This document shows, one piece after another, positions 53,320-64,000 of a stretch of 64,000 nucleotides of DNA. This stretch comes from an uncultured Pelagibacteraceae bacterium. GTDB lineage: Bacteria > Pseudomonadota > Alphaproteobacteria > Pelagibacterales > Pelagibacteraceae. The notes below the pieces were generated by a model. The model did no database searches, was not told where the DNA came from, and worked only from the letters and a program-made list of their open reading frames with translations. Every line of letters begins with the position of its first letter. Positions within the stretch are counted from its first letter, which is position 1. Location of the stretch: NCBI GenBank assembly GCA_902537555.1, contig CACBBR010000003.1:40309-104308 (forward strand), written 5' to 3'. Both the position numbers and the translations under genes were made by a program.

Positions 53320-54948
53320 ATGAACCATTATGATACAAATTTGGATAAAAATGATGCTAATTATGTTCCATTAACGCCTTTATCTTTTTTAGAGAGGGCA
53401 AAAGATATTTACCCAAATTATGAGGCAGTAGTTTACGAGAGTAGAAAATATACTTGGAGCGAAGTTTATAAAAGATGTGTGAAGTTTGCCAGTGCACTAG
53501 ATAAGATTGGAATTAAAACTGGTGACACAGTATCTGTTTTAGCGTTTAACACTCCAGAAATTTTTGAGGCACATTATTCTATTCCAATGGTTGGTGCAGT
53601 AATAAATGCAATTAACACAAGACTTGACTCTAAGACAATAAGCTACATCTTAAATCACAGTGAGGCAAAAGTATTAATAGTAGATAGACAATTTCACGAT
53701 GTAATCAAAAAAGCTTTAGAAGACGTGAAGCAGGAAATTAAAATAATAGATATTGATGATAAAAATGCGGATTTAAAAGATTCTAAAGCAATAGGCTCTT
53801 TGGAATATGAAGATTTTCTTAATACAGGTGATGAAGGCTATACTTGGAAATTACCCAAAGATGAGTGGCAGGCAATTGCTTTGGGATATACATCAGGAAC
53901 AACAGGGAATCCAAAAGGAGTAGTTTATCATCATAGAGGATCATATTTAATGGCAACCGGAAGTGCTGTTGCATGGAACATGCCTAATAAATTAAACTTT
54001 TTATACACAGTACCAATGTTTCATTGTAATGGATGGTGCTATCCTTGGACAATGTCAATGATTCATGGAAGAGTCATATGTTTAAGAAACATTGATGTTA
54101 AAAAAATATTTGAGTTGATAGATAAATATGAAGTGACTCATTTTGGAGGTGCTCCAATTGTTTTAAATATGCTGGCTAACGCACCAAAAGATCAACAAAA
54201 AGAATTAAAAAGAAAAGTTTACGTTTTAACCGCAGGTGCTCCTCCTCCAAGTATAATTTTTGAAAAAATGAAAAAACTTGGGTTTGAAGTAATGCATGTT
54301 TATGGTTTAACAGAAACTTATGGTCATATTTTACAATGTGCATGGAATGACGAGTGGGATGGATTAGATCAAGACAATCAAAATGAAATCAAGGCCAGAC
54401 AAGGTGTAAGATATCCAAACACGGAGGGTGTTGTTGTCATGGACCCAGAAACTATGAAACCAATACCTCATGACGGAAAAACTATGGGTGAAATAATGAT
54501 TAGAGGTAATGTTGTAATGAAAGGCTATTTTAAAGATAAAGAGGCAACAGAAAAATCTATGGAAGGTGGATGGTTTCATTCAGGAGATTTAGCTGTAACG
54601 CATCCAAGTGGTTACATAAAAATTCAGGATAGGTCTAAAGATATTATTATATCTGGTGGAGAAAATATTTCATCTATCGAAATCGAAAATACAATATCAA
54701 AACATCCTGCTGTATCTCTAGCAGCAGTGGTTGCAAAGCCTGATGAGAAATGGGGAGAAACTCCATGTGCCTTTGTGGAGTTGATAGAAGGGAAATCTAG
54801 CACAGAGGAGGAAATTATTACTTTTTGTAGAGAAACCCTCGCTGGGTTTAAACTTCCAAAGAAAGTAGTATTTGCTCCATTGCCAAAGACATCAACGGGT
54901 AAAATTCAAAAGTTTGAATTAAGAAAACAAGCTAAAGAGTTTAGCTAA
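53320..54948 (+). CDS. dmdB: Acyl-CoA synthetase, 3-methylmercaptopropionate-CoA ligase DmdB-like
   Basis: A 542-residue ANL-family ligase. ALGYTSGTTGNPKGVVYHHR (A3) is near residues 187-206, LNFLYTVPMFHCNGWCYPW near 226-244, MHVYGLTETYGHILQCAW near 326-343, GGWFHSGDLAVTHPSGYIK near 417-435 and LPKTSTGKIQKFELRKQ near the end. It fits the medium-chain group that includes DmdB, which activates 3-methylmercaptopropionate with CoA and ATP. Placement between dmdC- and dmdA-like genes supports it. The gap to dmdA is 52 nt, so dmdA may have its own promoter. Confidence 0.88.
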   Translation: MNHYDTNLDKNDANYVPLTPLSFLERAKDIYPNYEAVVYESRKYTWSEVYKRCVKFASALDKIGIKTGDTVSVLAFNTPEIFEAHYSIPMVGAVINAINTRLDSKTISYILNHSEAKVLIVDRQFHDVIKKALEDVKQEIKIIDIDDKNADLKDSKAIGSLEYEDFLNTGDEGYTWKLPKDEWQAIALGYTSGTTGNPKGVVYHHRGSYLMATGSAVAWNMPNKLNFLYTVPMFHCNGWCYPWTMSMIHGRVICLRNIDVKKIFELIDKYEVTHFGGAPIVLNMLANAPKDQQKELKRKVYVLTAGAPPPSIIFEKMKKLGFEVMHVYGLTETYGHILQCAWNDEWDGLDQDNQNEIKARQGVRYPNTEGVVVMDPETMKPIPHDGKTMGEIMIRGNVVMKGYFKDKEATEKSMEGGWFHSGDLAVTHPSGYIKIQDRSKDIIISGGENISSIEIENTISKHPAVSLAAVVAKPDEKWGETPCAFVELIEGKSSTEEEIITFCRETLAGFKLPKKVVFAPLPKTSTGKIQKFELRKQAKEFS

Positions 54949-55000
54949 TATAGTTTCTTTACAAAATTGGAATAAGATGACAGTAATGCGGGAAAAATAA

Positions 55001-56110
55001 ATGAAAAACTTTTTAATAGCAAAATCAAGAAGACTAAGGGGAACACCGTATACCTCTAGAATTGAGAAACAAGGTGTGACTGCTTACACCATTTATAATC
55101 ATATGTTGTTGCCAGCAGCATTTGGTTCTGTAGAAGATGCTTATCATCACTTGAAAGGGCATGTTCAAGTCTGGGATGTTGCCGCTGAAAGACAAGTTGA
55201 AATTTCTGGTAAGGATTCTGCTAAACTAGTTCAACTAATGACTTGTAGAGATTTATCGAAATCTAAAGATGGAAGATGTTATTACTGCCCAATCATTGAT
55301 GATAATGCAGGTTTAATTAATGATCCTGTGGTCCTACGATTAAATGAAAATAGATGGTGGATTTCTTTAGCTGACTCAGATGTAATTCTATTTGCTAAAG
55401 GATTAGCGATTGGAAACAAATTTGATGTAAAAATTTCTGAACCTGATGTTGATATAATGGCAGTGCAAGGACCAAAATCATTTCAATTAATGGAAAAAGT
55501 TTTTGGAGAAAAAATCGTAAATTTAAAATTTTTTGGCTTTGATTATTTTGAATTTGGTGGAGATAAACATCTTATTGCAAAATCTGGATGGTCTAAACAA
55601 GGTGGCTATGAAATTTATATGGAACACAACGAGTCAGGTTTAAAATTATACGATCATCTTTTTGAAATTGGTAAAGAGTTTAATATTAAACCAGGTGGAC
55701 CAAATTTAATTGAACGTATTGAGAGTGGTTTGCTTTCACATGGAAATGATATGGATAATGGAGACAATCCATACGAATGTGGATTTGATAAATATATCAA
55801 TATTGATAGTGATGTAGATTTTTTAGGTAAAGAAAAATTAAAGAAAATAAAATCAGAAGGAGTTAAAAAAAAATTGATGGGAGTGAAAATTGATACCAAG
55901 GAAATAAGTGTTACAGGTTCAATGGATTTAATTGACGAAAATAATAAAGTAATTGGAGAATTAAGATCTGGATGCTATAATCCAACATTCGGCCAAGTTA
56001 TTGGAATTGCAATGATAAATAAACCTCACTTTGAGGTGTCGAAATCCTTCAAAATCAACATAAATGGTAATCATTTTGATGGAAAAGTTTGTGATTTACC
56101 TTTCATTTAG
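55001..56110 (+). CDS. dmdA: Dimethylsulfoniopropionate demethylase DmdA
   Basis: This GcvT-like, THF-dependent enzyme removes a methyl group from DMSP to give 3-methylmercaptopropionate and 5-methyl-THF. The 369 residues match the length of the characterised P. ubique enzyme, and the N-terminus [20 protein letters not shown] together with [20 protein letters not shown] (near 37-56) and [20 protein letters not shown] is what I remember of it. The C-terminal GcvT domain has [24 protein letters not shown] stretch 9-14 nt upstream of the ATG may serve as ribosome site. asd begins 18 nt downstream. Confidence 0.95.
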   Translation: MKNFLIAKSRRLRGTPYTSRIEKQGVTAYTIYNHMLLPAAFGSVEDAYHHLKGHVQVWDVAAERQVEISGKDSAKLVQLMTCRDLSKSKDGRCYYCPIIDDNAGLINDPVVLRLNENRWWISLADSDVILFAKGLAIGNKFDVKISEPDVDIMAVQGPKSFQLMEKVFGEKIVNLKFFGFDYFEFGGDKHLIAKSGWSKQGGYEIYMEHNESGLKLYDHLFEIGKEFNIKPGGPNLIERIESGLLSHGNDMDNGDNPYECGFDKYINIDSDVDFLGKEKLKKIKSEGVKKKLMGVKIDTKEISVTGSMDLIDENNKVIGELRSGCYNPTFGQVIGIAMINKPHFEVSKSFKININGNHFDGKVCDLPFI

Positions 56111-56128
56111 TATAAAACCCTAAATATC

Positions 56129-57139
56129 ATGAATATAGCAATAGTTGGTGCAACTGGAAACGTAGGTCGAAAATTAATTGAAGTTTTGGAAAAAAAAAAT
56201 TTTCCTGTAACCGAAGCTTATTTAGTTGCCTCCCCAAATAGTGCTGGGAAAAAAATACATTTTTTAGGCAAAGAACACACAGTAATAAACTTAGAGGAGT
56301 TTGATTTTTCAAAAGTAAATATAGCATTTTTTGCCGCTGGATCAGCAATAGCTGAAAAATGGGCGCCAATAGCTGCTGAAAAAACAATCGTTATAGATAA
56401 TTCTAAATTTTTTAGAAAAGATCCTGAAATACCTTTAATTGTACCTGAAGTAAATTCAAAAGAATTACCTAAATTTAAAAATAAAAATATTATAGCAAAT
56501 GCTAATTGCTCTGTAATTCCAATAGTTGTAGCTCTTAAACCTTTACACGATTTATATAATGTCAAAAGAATAGTTGCATCTACTTACCAGTCAGTATCAG
56601 GCGCAGGAAAAGCTGGCATGGATGAACTGATATCTCAAACAAAGGAAGTATTGGAAAACAAAAATGTTCAGTCTAAAAATTTTACTAAGCAGATAGCTTT
56701 CAATGCAATACCACATATCGATAGCTTTCTCGATAACGGAAGTACAAAAGAGGAGCAAAAAAATCATGATGAAGTGAAAAAAATTTTAGACAATAAAATT
56801 AGTATTACCTCTACTTGTGTAAGAATTCCTGTTCTCGTATCTCACTCAATAAGTGTGAATGTAGAATTTAACAAGAAACATAACTTAGAGGAGGTAAAAA
56901 CTGTTTTATCATCATCTCCAGGATGTAAAGTAGTTGATGAACATAAAGATGGTGGATACATTACTCCAGTTGACGCTGAAGATAAATTTGAAACGTTCGT
57001 ATCAAGAATTCGTGATGACTCTTCACAATCTAATTCAATTAATATGTGGATAGTATCAGATAATTTATTAAAAGGTGCTGCACTTAATGCCGTTGAAATT
57101 GCTGAAGCTTTAATAGAAAAAGATTTTTATGGAAGATAA
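56129..57139 (+). CDS. asd: Aspartate-semialdehyde dehydrogenase
   Basis: This makes aspartate semialdehyde for lysine, methionine and threonine. It has the NADP motif IAIVGATGNVGRKLIEVLEK near residues 3-22, the catalytic Cys127 in NANCSVIP, and ASTYQSVSGAGKAGMDEL near 150-167. The 336 residues are a normal length. Its 3' end overlaps the sdhC start by 11 nt. Confidence 0.96.
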   Translation: MNIAIVGATGNVGRKLIEVLEKKNFPVTEAYLVASPNSAGKKIHFLGKEHTVINLEEFDFSKVNIAFFAAGSAIAEKWAPIAAEKTIVIDNSKFFRKDPEIPLIVPEVNSKELPKFKNKNIIANANCSVIPIVVALKPLHDLYNVKRIVASTYQSVSGAGKAGMDELISQTKEVLENKNVQSKNFTKQIAFNAIPHIDSFLDNGSTKEEQKNHDEVKKILDNKISITSTCVRIPVLVSHSISVNVEFNKKHNLEEVKTVLSSSPGCKVVDEHKDGGYITPVDAEDKFETFVSRIRDDSSQSNSINMWIVSDNLLKGAALNAVEIAEALIEKDFYGR

Positions 57140-57512
57140 AAATCCAATATCACCACATATACAGATTTATAACTGGCACATCTCCTCATTGGTTTCAATA
57201 TCACATCGGATAACTGGTATAATAAATTTTTTTGCTATTACTTTAATAGGTTTATGGATAGCTTCATTATTATTGGGTGAGGGTTATTATGAACACACAA
57301 GTTCTTTTTTGTCTTCTTTTTTCGGTAAATTTATTTGTATAGGAATAATCTGGTCTTTCACATTTCAAGTTCTAAGTGAGTTAAGGCATTTGGTGATGGA
57401 CTTAGGATACGGTTTTGAACCCAAAACTACAAAAATATCTGGATTGATTGTTTTGATTGGCTCTTTTCCTTTATCAGTTTTAATTTACGCTATCGGAAGG
57501 TTAATAATTTAA
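57129..57512 (+). CDS. sdhC: Succinate dehydrogenase cytochrome b556 subunit
   Basis: A 127-residue membrane anchor of complex II with three helices. The SdhC signatures SPHIQIYNWHISSLVSISHR (near residues 8-27) and LRHLVMDLGYGF (near 87-98), whose His is the expected heme b ligand, are both present. It begins inside the end of asd and shares one base with sdhD. Confidence 0.95.
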   Translation: MEDKNPISPHIQIYNWHISSLVSISHRITGIINFFAITLIGLWIASLLLGEGYYEHTSSFLSSFFGKFICIGIIWSFTFQVLSELRHLVMDLGYGFEPKTTKISGLIVLIGSFPLSVLIYAIGRLII

Positions 57513-57835
57513 TGGGATCTGTAACTAAGAAATGGTTGTTTTTAAAAGTAAGTTCAGCAATTTTAATACCTTTAATGATATGGTTTGCAATGAGTTTGTC
57601 TTCTATTTATGACAAAAGCTATAATGAGGTACTAACATTTATATCTTCACAGCCATCCAAATTATTATTTAGCATGTTTTTGATTTTTGCATATTTTTTC
57701 TCTGCACTAAGCATAAGCGAGGTTTTTGAAGATTATATTGAAGACAAAAATATCAAAAATGCCGCAAATAAAACCTTAAATATCTTTGCTATAGTATTTC
57801 CATTATTAATAATTATCTTAGTATTTAATTTATAG
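57512..57835 (+). CDS. sdhD: Succinate dehydrogenase membrane anchor subunit SdhD
   Basis: A 107-residue membrane protein with three hydrophobic helices (about residues 13-31, 45-63 and 85-106). SdhD is very variable in sequence; the call depends on its length, topology and position between sdhC and sdhA. The expected heme-ligand-region residues near HxxxG are not evident by eye: the middle segment reads [16 protein letters not shown]. Confidence 0.88.
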   Translation: MGSVTKKWLFLKVSSAILIPLMIWFAMSLSSIYDKSYNEVLTFISSQPSKLLFSMFLIFAYFFSALSISEVFEDYIEDKNIKNAANKTLNIFAIVFPLLIIILVFNL

Positions 57836-57837
57836 TT

Positions 57838-59613
57838 ATGAGTTCGTACAAAATAATTGATCATGAATATGATGTAGTTGTCTTGGGTGCTGGTGGCTCA
57901 GGTTTAAGAGCTGCTGTTGGCCTTAGTGAAGCTGGTCTAAAAACAGCCTGTGTTTCAAAAGTATTTCCCACAAGAAGTCATACTTCTGCTGCACAAGGAG
58001 GTATTTCTGCAGCGTTAGGAAATATGGGTGAGGATGACTGGAGATGGCACATGTATGATACAGTTAAAGGTGCAGATTGGTTGGGCGACCAAGACTCAAT
58101 TGAGTATTTGTGTAAAGAAGCCCCAGCAGCAGTGTTAGAATTAGAAAAGTATGGAGTTCCATTTAGTAGAACAGAGGATGGAAAAATCTATCAAAGACCT
58201 TTTGGAGGTATGACAAAAAATTATGGGAACGAGACAGTTCAGAGAACATGTGCGGCTGCTGATAGAACAGGTCATGCAATACTTCACACTTTGTATGGTC
58301 AAGCCCTGAAGCACAATACAGAATTTTTTATTGAGTACTTTGCTTTAGATTTAATAATGAAAGATGGAGCATGCAAAGGTTTAATTGCTTGGAACCTTAA
58401 CGATGGAACTATACACAGATTCAGATCTCACATTACAATTATTGCAACAGGAGGGTATGGAAAAGTATATTACTCAGCTACTTCTGCTCATACTTGTACT
58501 GGAGATGGTAATGCGATGGTTTTAAGAGCTGGTTTACCTTTACAAGACATGGAATTTGTACAATTTCACCCTACTGGTATATACGGCCATGGAACTTTAA
58601 TTTCAGAAGGTGTTAGAGGTGAAGGAGGTTATTTAGTAAATTCAAAAGGTGAAAGATTTATGGAGCGTTACGCACCAAAAGCAAAAGATTTAGCATCAAG
58701 AGACGTAGTAAGTAGATCAATTGCAGTAGAAATAAATGAAGGTAGAGGTATAGGAAAAGAACAAGATCATGTTCATCTTCATATAGATCACTTAGACCCT
58801 AAAGTTATAGAAGAAAGATTACCAGGTATTTCTGAAGCTTCTAAATTATTTGCTAACGTTGATGTAACTAAGGAGCCAATACCAGTTGTTCCAACTGTGC
58901 ATTACAACATGGGGGGAATACCAACAAATTATAAGGCCGAAGTTCTTACAGTTAATGGATCGGAGAAAACTGTTCCTGGTTTAATGGCGATCGGAGAAGC
59001 TGCATGTGTATCTGTTCATGGTGCTAATAGATTGGGCTCAAACTCATTAATTGATCTTGTAGTTTTTGGAAGAGCAGCTGCAAAAAGAGCAGCAGAACTT
59101 GTAAAACCAGGAATGAAACATGACGAAATCGATAAAAGTGAGACTGATAGATGTTTAGATAGATTTGATAAACTTAGAAACTCTCAAGGTTCTAACCCTA
59201 CATCTGAACTTAGACTATCAATGCAAAAAACAATGCAGTCTAAGTGTGCTGTATTTAGAAGTGAAAAGACGTTAAAGGAAGGTGTTGATGAAATAAGAAA
59301 ACCTTTAGAGGGCATGGAATCTTTATCTGTTAAAGACAAATCATTAATATTTAATACAGATCTAGTCGAAACTTTAGAATTCGATAACTTAATTAGACAA
59401 GCGATTACTACTATGGACTCAGCTTATCACAGAAAAGAAAGTAGAGGAGCACATGCAAGAGAAGACTATCCGAAAAGAGATGATGAAAATTATATGCAAC
59501 ATACTCTCTCATGGTGCAATGGCTCTAAAACAAAAATAAATTATAGACCAGTTCATAGATCAACACTAACTAATGATGTACAATATTTTCCTCCTCAGGA
59601 AAGAGTATATTAA
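57838..59613 (+). CDS. sdhA: Succinate dehydrogenase flavoprotein subunit
   Basis: A 591-residue FAD subunit oxidising succinate to fumarate. [20 protein letters not shown] is near residues 14-33. The covalent-FAD His is in [12 protein letters not shown] near 42-53. [19 protein letters not shown] is near 240-258, and the C-terminal [18 protein letters not shown] near 539-556 contains the active-site arginine region. It overlaps sdhB by one base. Confidence 0.97.
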   Translation: MSSYKIIDHEYDVVVLGAGGSGLRAAVGLSEAGLKTACVSKVFPTRSHTSAAQGGISAALGNMGEDDWRWHMYDTVKGADWLGDQDSIEYLCKEAPAAVLELEKYGVPFSRTEDGKIYQRPFGGMTKNYGNETVQRTCAAADRTGHAILHTLYGQALKHNTEFFIEYFALDLIMKDGACKGLIAWNLNDGTIHRFRSHITIIATGGYGKVYYSATSAHTCTGDGNAMVLRAGLPLQDMEFVQFHPTGIYGHGTLISEGVRGEGGYLVNSKGERFMERYAPKAKDLASRDVVSRSIAVEINEGRGIGKEQDHVHLHIDHLDPKVIEERLPGISEASKLFANVDVTKEPIPVVPTVHYNMGGIPTNYKAEVLTVNGSEKTVPGLMAIGEAACVSVHGANRLGSNSLIDLVVFGRAAAKRAAELVKPGMKHDEIDKSETDRCLDRFDKLRNSQGSNPTSELRLSMQKTMQSKCAVFRSEKTLKEGVDEIRKPLEGMESLSVKDKSLIFNTDLVETLEFDNLIRQAITTMDSAYHRKESRGAHAREDYPKRDDENYMQHTLSWCNGSKTKINYRPVHRSTLTNDVQYFPPQERVY

Positions 59614-60383
59614 TGGTACAGTTTAATTTACCTTCAAATTCAAAAATAAAAAAAGGTCAATATTACAAAGACAAAACAGGATCAAAAAATATAAGAAAAG
59701 TAAATGTTTATAGATGGGATCCATCTAAAAATGAAAATCCAAGAATTGATACTTATGAGGTTGATATGGATAATTGCTCTTCTAAAGTTTTAGATATTTT
59801 AAATAAAATCAAAAATGAAATTGATCCGTCTATCGCATATAGAAGATCATGTGCTCATGGAGTATGTGGGTCATGTGCAATGAATATGAATGGAAAGAAC
59901 GGTCTAGCGTGTACCAAATCTCATTCTGAATTAGATGGAGATATCGATATTTATCCATTACCACATTTAAAAGTCTTAAAAGATTTAATTGGAGACTTAA
60001 GCACTCTTTACAAACAATACGAGTCAGTTGAACCTTGGCTAAAAACAACAAAAATAAATGACAAAGAAAACATTCAGACAAAAGAGGATAGAGCAAAATT
60101 AGATGGTTTATATGAGTGTATAATGTGTGCATGCTGTTCAACATCCTGCCCAAGTTACTGGTGGAATGGTGAAAAATATTTAGGTCCTGCAGTTTTACTT
60201 CAAGCTTACAGGTGGATAATTGATAGTAGAGACGAGGACAGAAAAGAAAGACTTAAAAAAGTTGCTGACGAACTTAAACTTTACAGATGTCATACTATCT
60301 TAAATTGTACAAATGCTTGCCCTAAGGGCTTAAATCCTGCAAAAGCTATTGCAGAGATAAAGAAAATGCTTGCAACAGCTTGA
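59613..60383 (+). CDS. sdhB: Succinate dehydrogenase iron-sulfur subunit
   Basis: A 256-residue electron-transfer subunit. The three cluster motifs are complete: [18 protein letters not shown] near residues 78-95 plus a later Cys ([2Fe-2S]), [17 protein letters not shown] near 168-184 ([4Fe-4S]) and [17 protein letters not shown] near 228-244 ([3Fe-4S] plus shared Cys). It closes the sdhCDAB operon; mmsA follows 24 nt later. Confidence 0.97.
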   Translation: MVQFNLPSNSKIKKGQYYKDKTGSKNIRKVNVYRWDPSKNENPRIDTYEVDMDNCSSKVLDILNKIKNEIDPSIAYRRSCAHGVCGSCAMNMNGKNGLACTKSHSELDGDIDIYPLPHLKVLKDLIGDLSTLYKQYESVEPWLKTTKINDKENIQTKEDRAKLDGLYECIMCACCSTSCPSYWWNGEKYLGPAVLLQAYRWIIDSRDEDRKERLKKVADELKLYRCHTILNCTNACPKGLNPAKAIAEIKKMLATA

Positions 60384-60407
60384 TTACTTAATTAAATAAT
60401 TTCAATC

Positions 60408-62868
<2,461 letters not shown>

Positions 62869-64000
62869 ATGAATATCCACGAGCACCAGGCAAAAGAAAT
62901 ACTTAAAAAGTATGGCGCGGTTGTACCCGAAGGCGTTTATGCTCTTAATGTAAATGAATTAATTGAAAAAGTAAAAAATCTCAAAGCTGATAAGTATGTA
63001 TTAAAAGCTCAAATTCATGCAGGAGGTAGAGGAAAGGCTGGAGGAGTAAAAATTGTTGATAATATTGCTCTTTTGGAAGAGGAAGCGAAAAAATTGTTTG
63101 GTAAAACATTAGTTACTCATCAAACTGGACCCTCAGGAAGAGAGGTGAAAAGATTGTATGTTGAAACTGCATCAGAAATAGAAAAAGAATTCTATCTGTC
63201 TTGTCTTGTTGATAGAGCTTCTGCGAAAATTGCATTTATTTCCAGCGATCAGGGTGGAATGAATATTGAGGAAGTTGCTGAAAAATCAGCGGATAAAATA
63301 ATCACTACTAAAGTAGATTTTAATGAAAGTATTTCAGAGGAAGACTGTAACAAAATTATTAAAATTTTTGATTTAGACAAAGATGCAAGTAAACAAGCAA
63401 TCAATTTAATAAAATCAATTTACAAAATGTTCATTGATACAGATGCAAATTTAGTAGAGATAAATCCTCTCATTTTAACCAAAAAAAATAAAATTGTATG
63501 TTTGGATGCAAAGATGACTTTTGACGAAAATGCATTATTTAAACATCCAGAAATTCAGAAACTAAGAGATTTTAATGAGGAAGAAGAAACTGAAATTGAA
63601 GCAAGCAAACATGATCTTGCATACATTAAATTGGACGGAAATATAGGATGTATGGTAAATGGTGCTGGATTAGCAATGGCCACCATGGATATTATTAAAT
63701 TATATGGAGAAGAGCCTGCAAATTTTTTAGATGTAGGTGGTGGTGCCTCTAAAGAAAAAGTTTCAGCAGCATTTAAAATTATCTTATCTGACAAAAATGT
63801 AAAAGGAATTTTAATAAATATTTTTGGAGGAATAATGAGATGTGACGTACTCGCACAAGGTGTTGTAGATGCAGCAAAAGAAATTAAAATTAAAGTTCCT
63901 TTAGTAGTAAGACTAGCAGGCACAAATTTCAAAGAGGGAAAAGAAATTTTAGATAATTCAGGATTAGAGATTATTTCTGCGAATGATTTATCTGATGCAG
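62869..64000 (+). CDS. sucC: Succinyl-CoA synthetase beta subunit (3' end cut by window)
   Basis: The reading frame begins MNIHEHQAKEILKKYGAVVP at 62869, with no gap after the mdh stop, and stays open for 377 codons to the right edge. It should need only about a dozen more codons. ATP-grasp and family motifs: YVLKAQIHAGGRGKAGGVKI near residues 43-62, VEINPLIL near 198-205, and GAGLAMATMDIIKLYG near 265-280, followed by NFLDVGGGASKEKV and INIFGGIMRCDV. It catalyses substrate-level phosphorylation in the TCA cycle. sucD probably follows. Confidence 0.97.
   Translation, partial: MNIHEHQAKEILKKYGAVVPEGVYALNVNELIEKVKNLKADKYVLKAQIHAGGRGKAGGVKIVDNIALLEEEAKKLFGKTLVTHQTGPSGREVKRLYVETASEIEKEFYLSCLVDRASAKIAFISSDQGGMNIEEVAEKSADKIITTKVDFNESISEEDCNKIIKIFDLDKDASKQAINLIKSIYKMFIDTDANLVEINPLILTKKNKIVCLDAKMTFDENALFKHPEIQKLRDFNEEEETEIEASKHDLAYIKLDGNIGCMVNGAGLAMATMDIIKLYGEEPANFLDVGGGASKEKVSAAFKIILSDKNVKGILINIFGGIMRCDVLAQGVVDAAKEIKIKVPLVVRLAGTNFKEGKEILDNSGLEIISANDLSDA

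Overview
This window comes from an AT-rich, streamlined alphaproteobacterial genome. It is almost certainly 'Candidatus Pelagibacter' (SAR11). The evidence is the very low GC content, genes packed end to end with 1-10 nt gaps or overlaps, weak Shine-Dalgarno signals, and a DMSP demethylation cluster (dmdC-dmdB-dmdA) whose DmdA has the 369-residue form known from P. ubique. I found no insertion sequence, prophage, CRISPR array, tRNA or rRNA. No stretch over 300 nt lacks a gene; the longest gaps are 20954-21139, 45189-45348 and 5365-5491.

Layout. 1-3195 (minus): purH (cut by the left edge), a heparinase II/III-like gene, rpe and a YggT-like membrane protein. 3211-8112: an acetate-type module, with a DUF4212 small subunit, a sodium:solute symporter and acetyl-CoA synthetase, plus a divergent gene of unknown function. 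8123-20953: housekeeping and single-gene units, namely EVE protein, an unlisted 38-codon gene, tsaD, hemC-hemD, mscS, yggT, folD, an MBL-fold hydrolase, a photolyase-like protein, argG, an IalB-like protein, aldo/keto reductase, BI-1, DUF2794, yciB and hspQ. 20954-25261: a possible structured RNA, then the cytochrome c maturation run ccmCDEFGH.

25274-42042 is a 2-hydroxy/2-oxo-acid region. It has a PagL-like deacylase, two tandem FMN alpha-hydroxyacid dehydrogenases, an aminotransferase, a D-lactate/glycolate-type FAD dehydrogenase, a D-2-hydroxyacid dehydrogenase and a TRAP transporter. The TRAP large subunit carries a roughly 320-residue coiled-coil tail. Then come a ketopantoate-reductase-like enzyme, an oxalate-CoA-ligase-like enzyme, a GGT-fold enzyme resembling oxamate amidohydrolase, and an MFS carrier. 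The genes suggest uptake and oxidation of small organic acids.

42032-48408: alpha/beta hydrolase, a secreted unknown, ftsY and dapF (minus), then ffh-rpsP-trmD-rplS. ffh is preceded by a densely structured leader with overlapping hairpins. rpsP and rplS share the same nine-residue tail repeat. 48420-64000: leuC-leuD-leuB, dmdC-dmdB-dmdA, asd, sdhCDAB, mmsA, mdh and sucC (cut by the right edge). This run links leucine synthesis and DMSP catabolism to the TCA cycle.

The best candidates for something undescribed are the ffh leader RNA, the TRAP permease tail, the proposed oxamate/oxalate cassette, the shared ribosomal-protein tails and the tightly packed 38-residue lysine-rich gene. All identifications rest on reading motifs by eye; no searches or folding programs were run.
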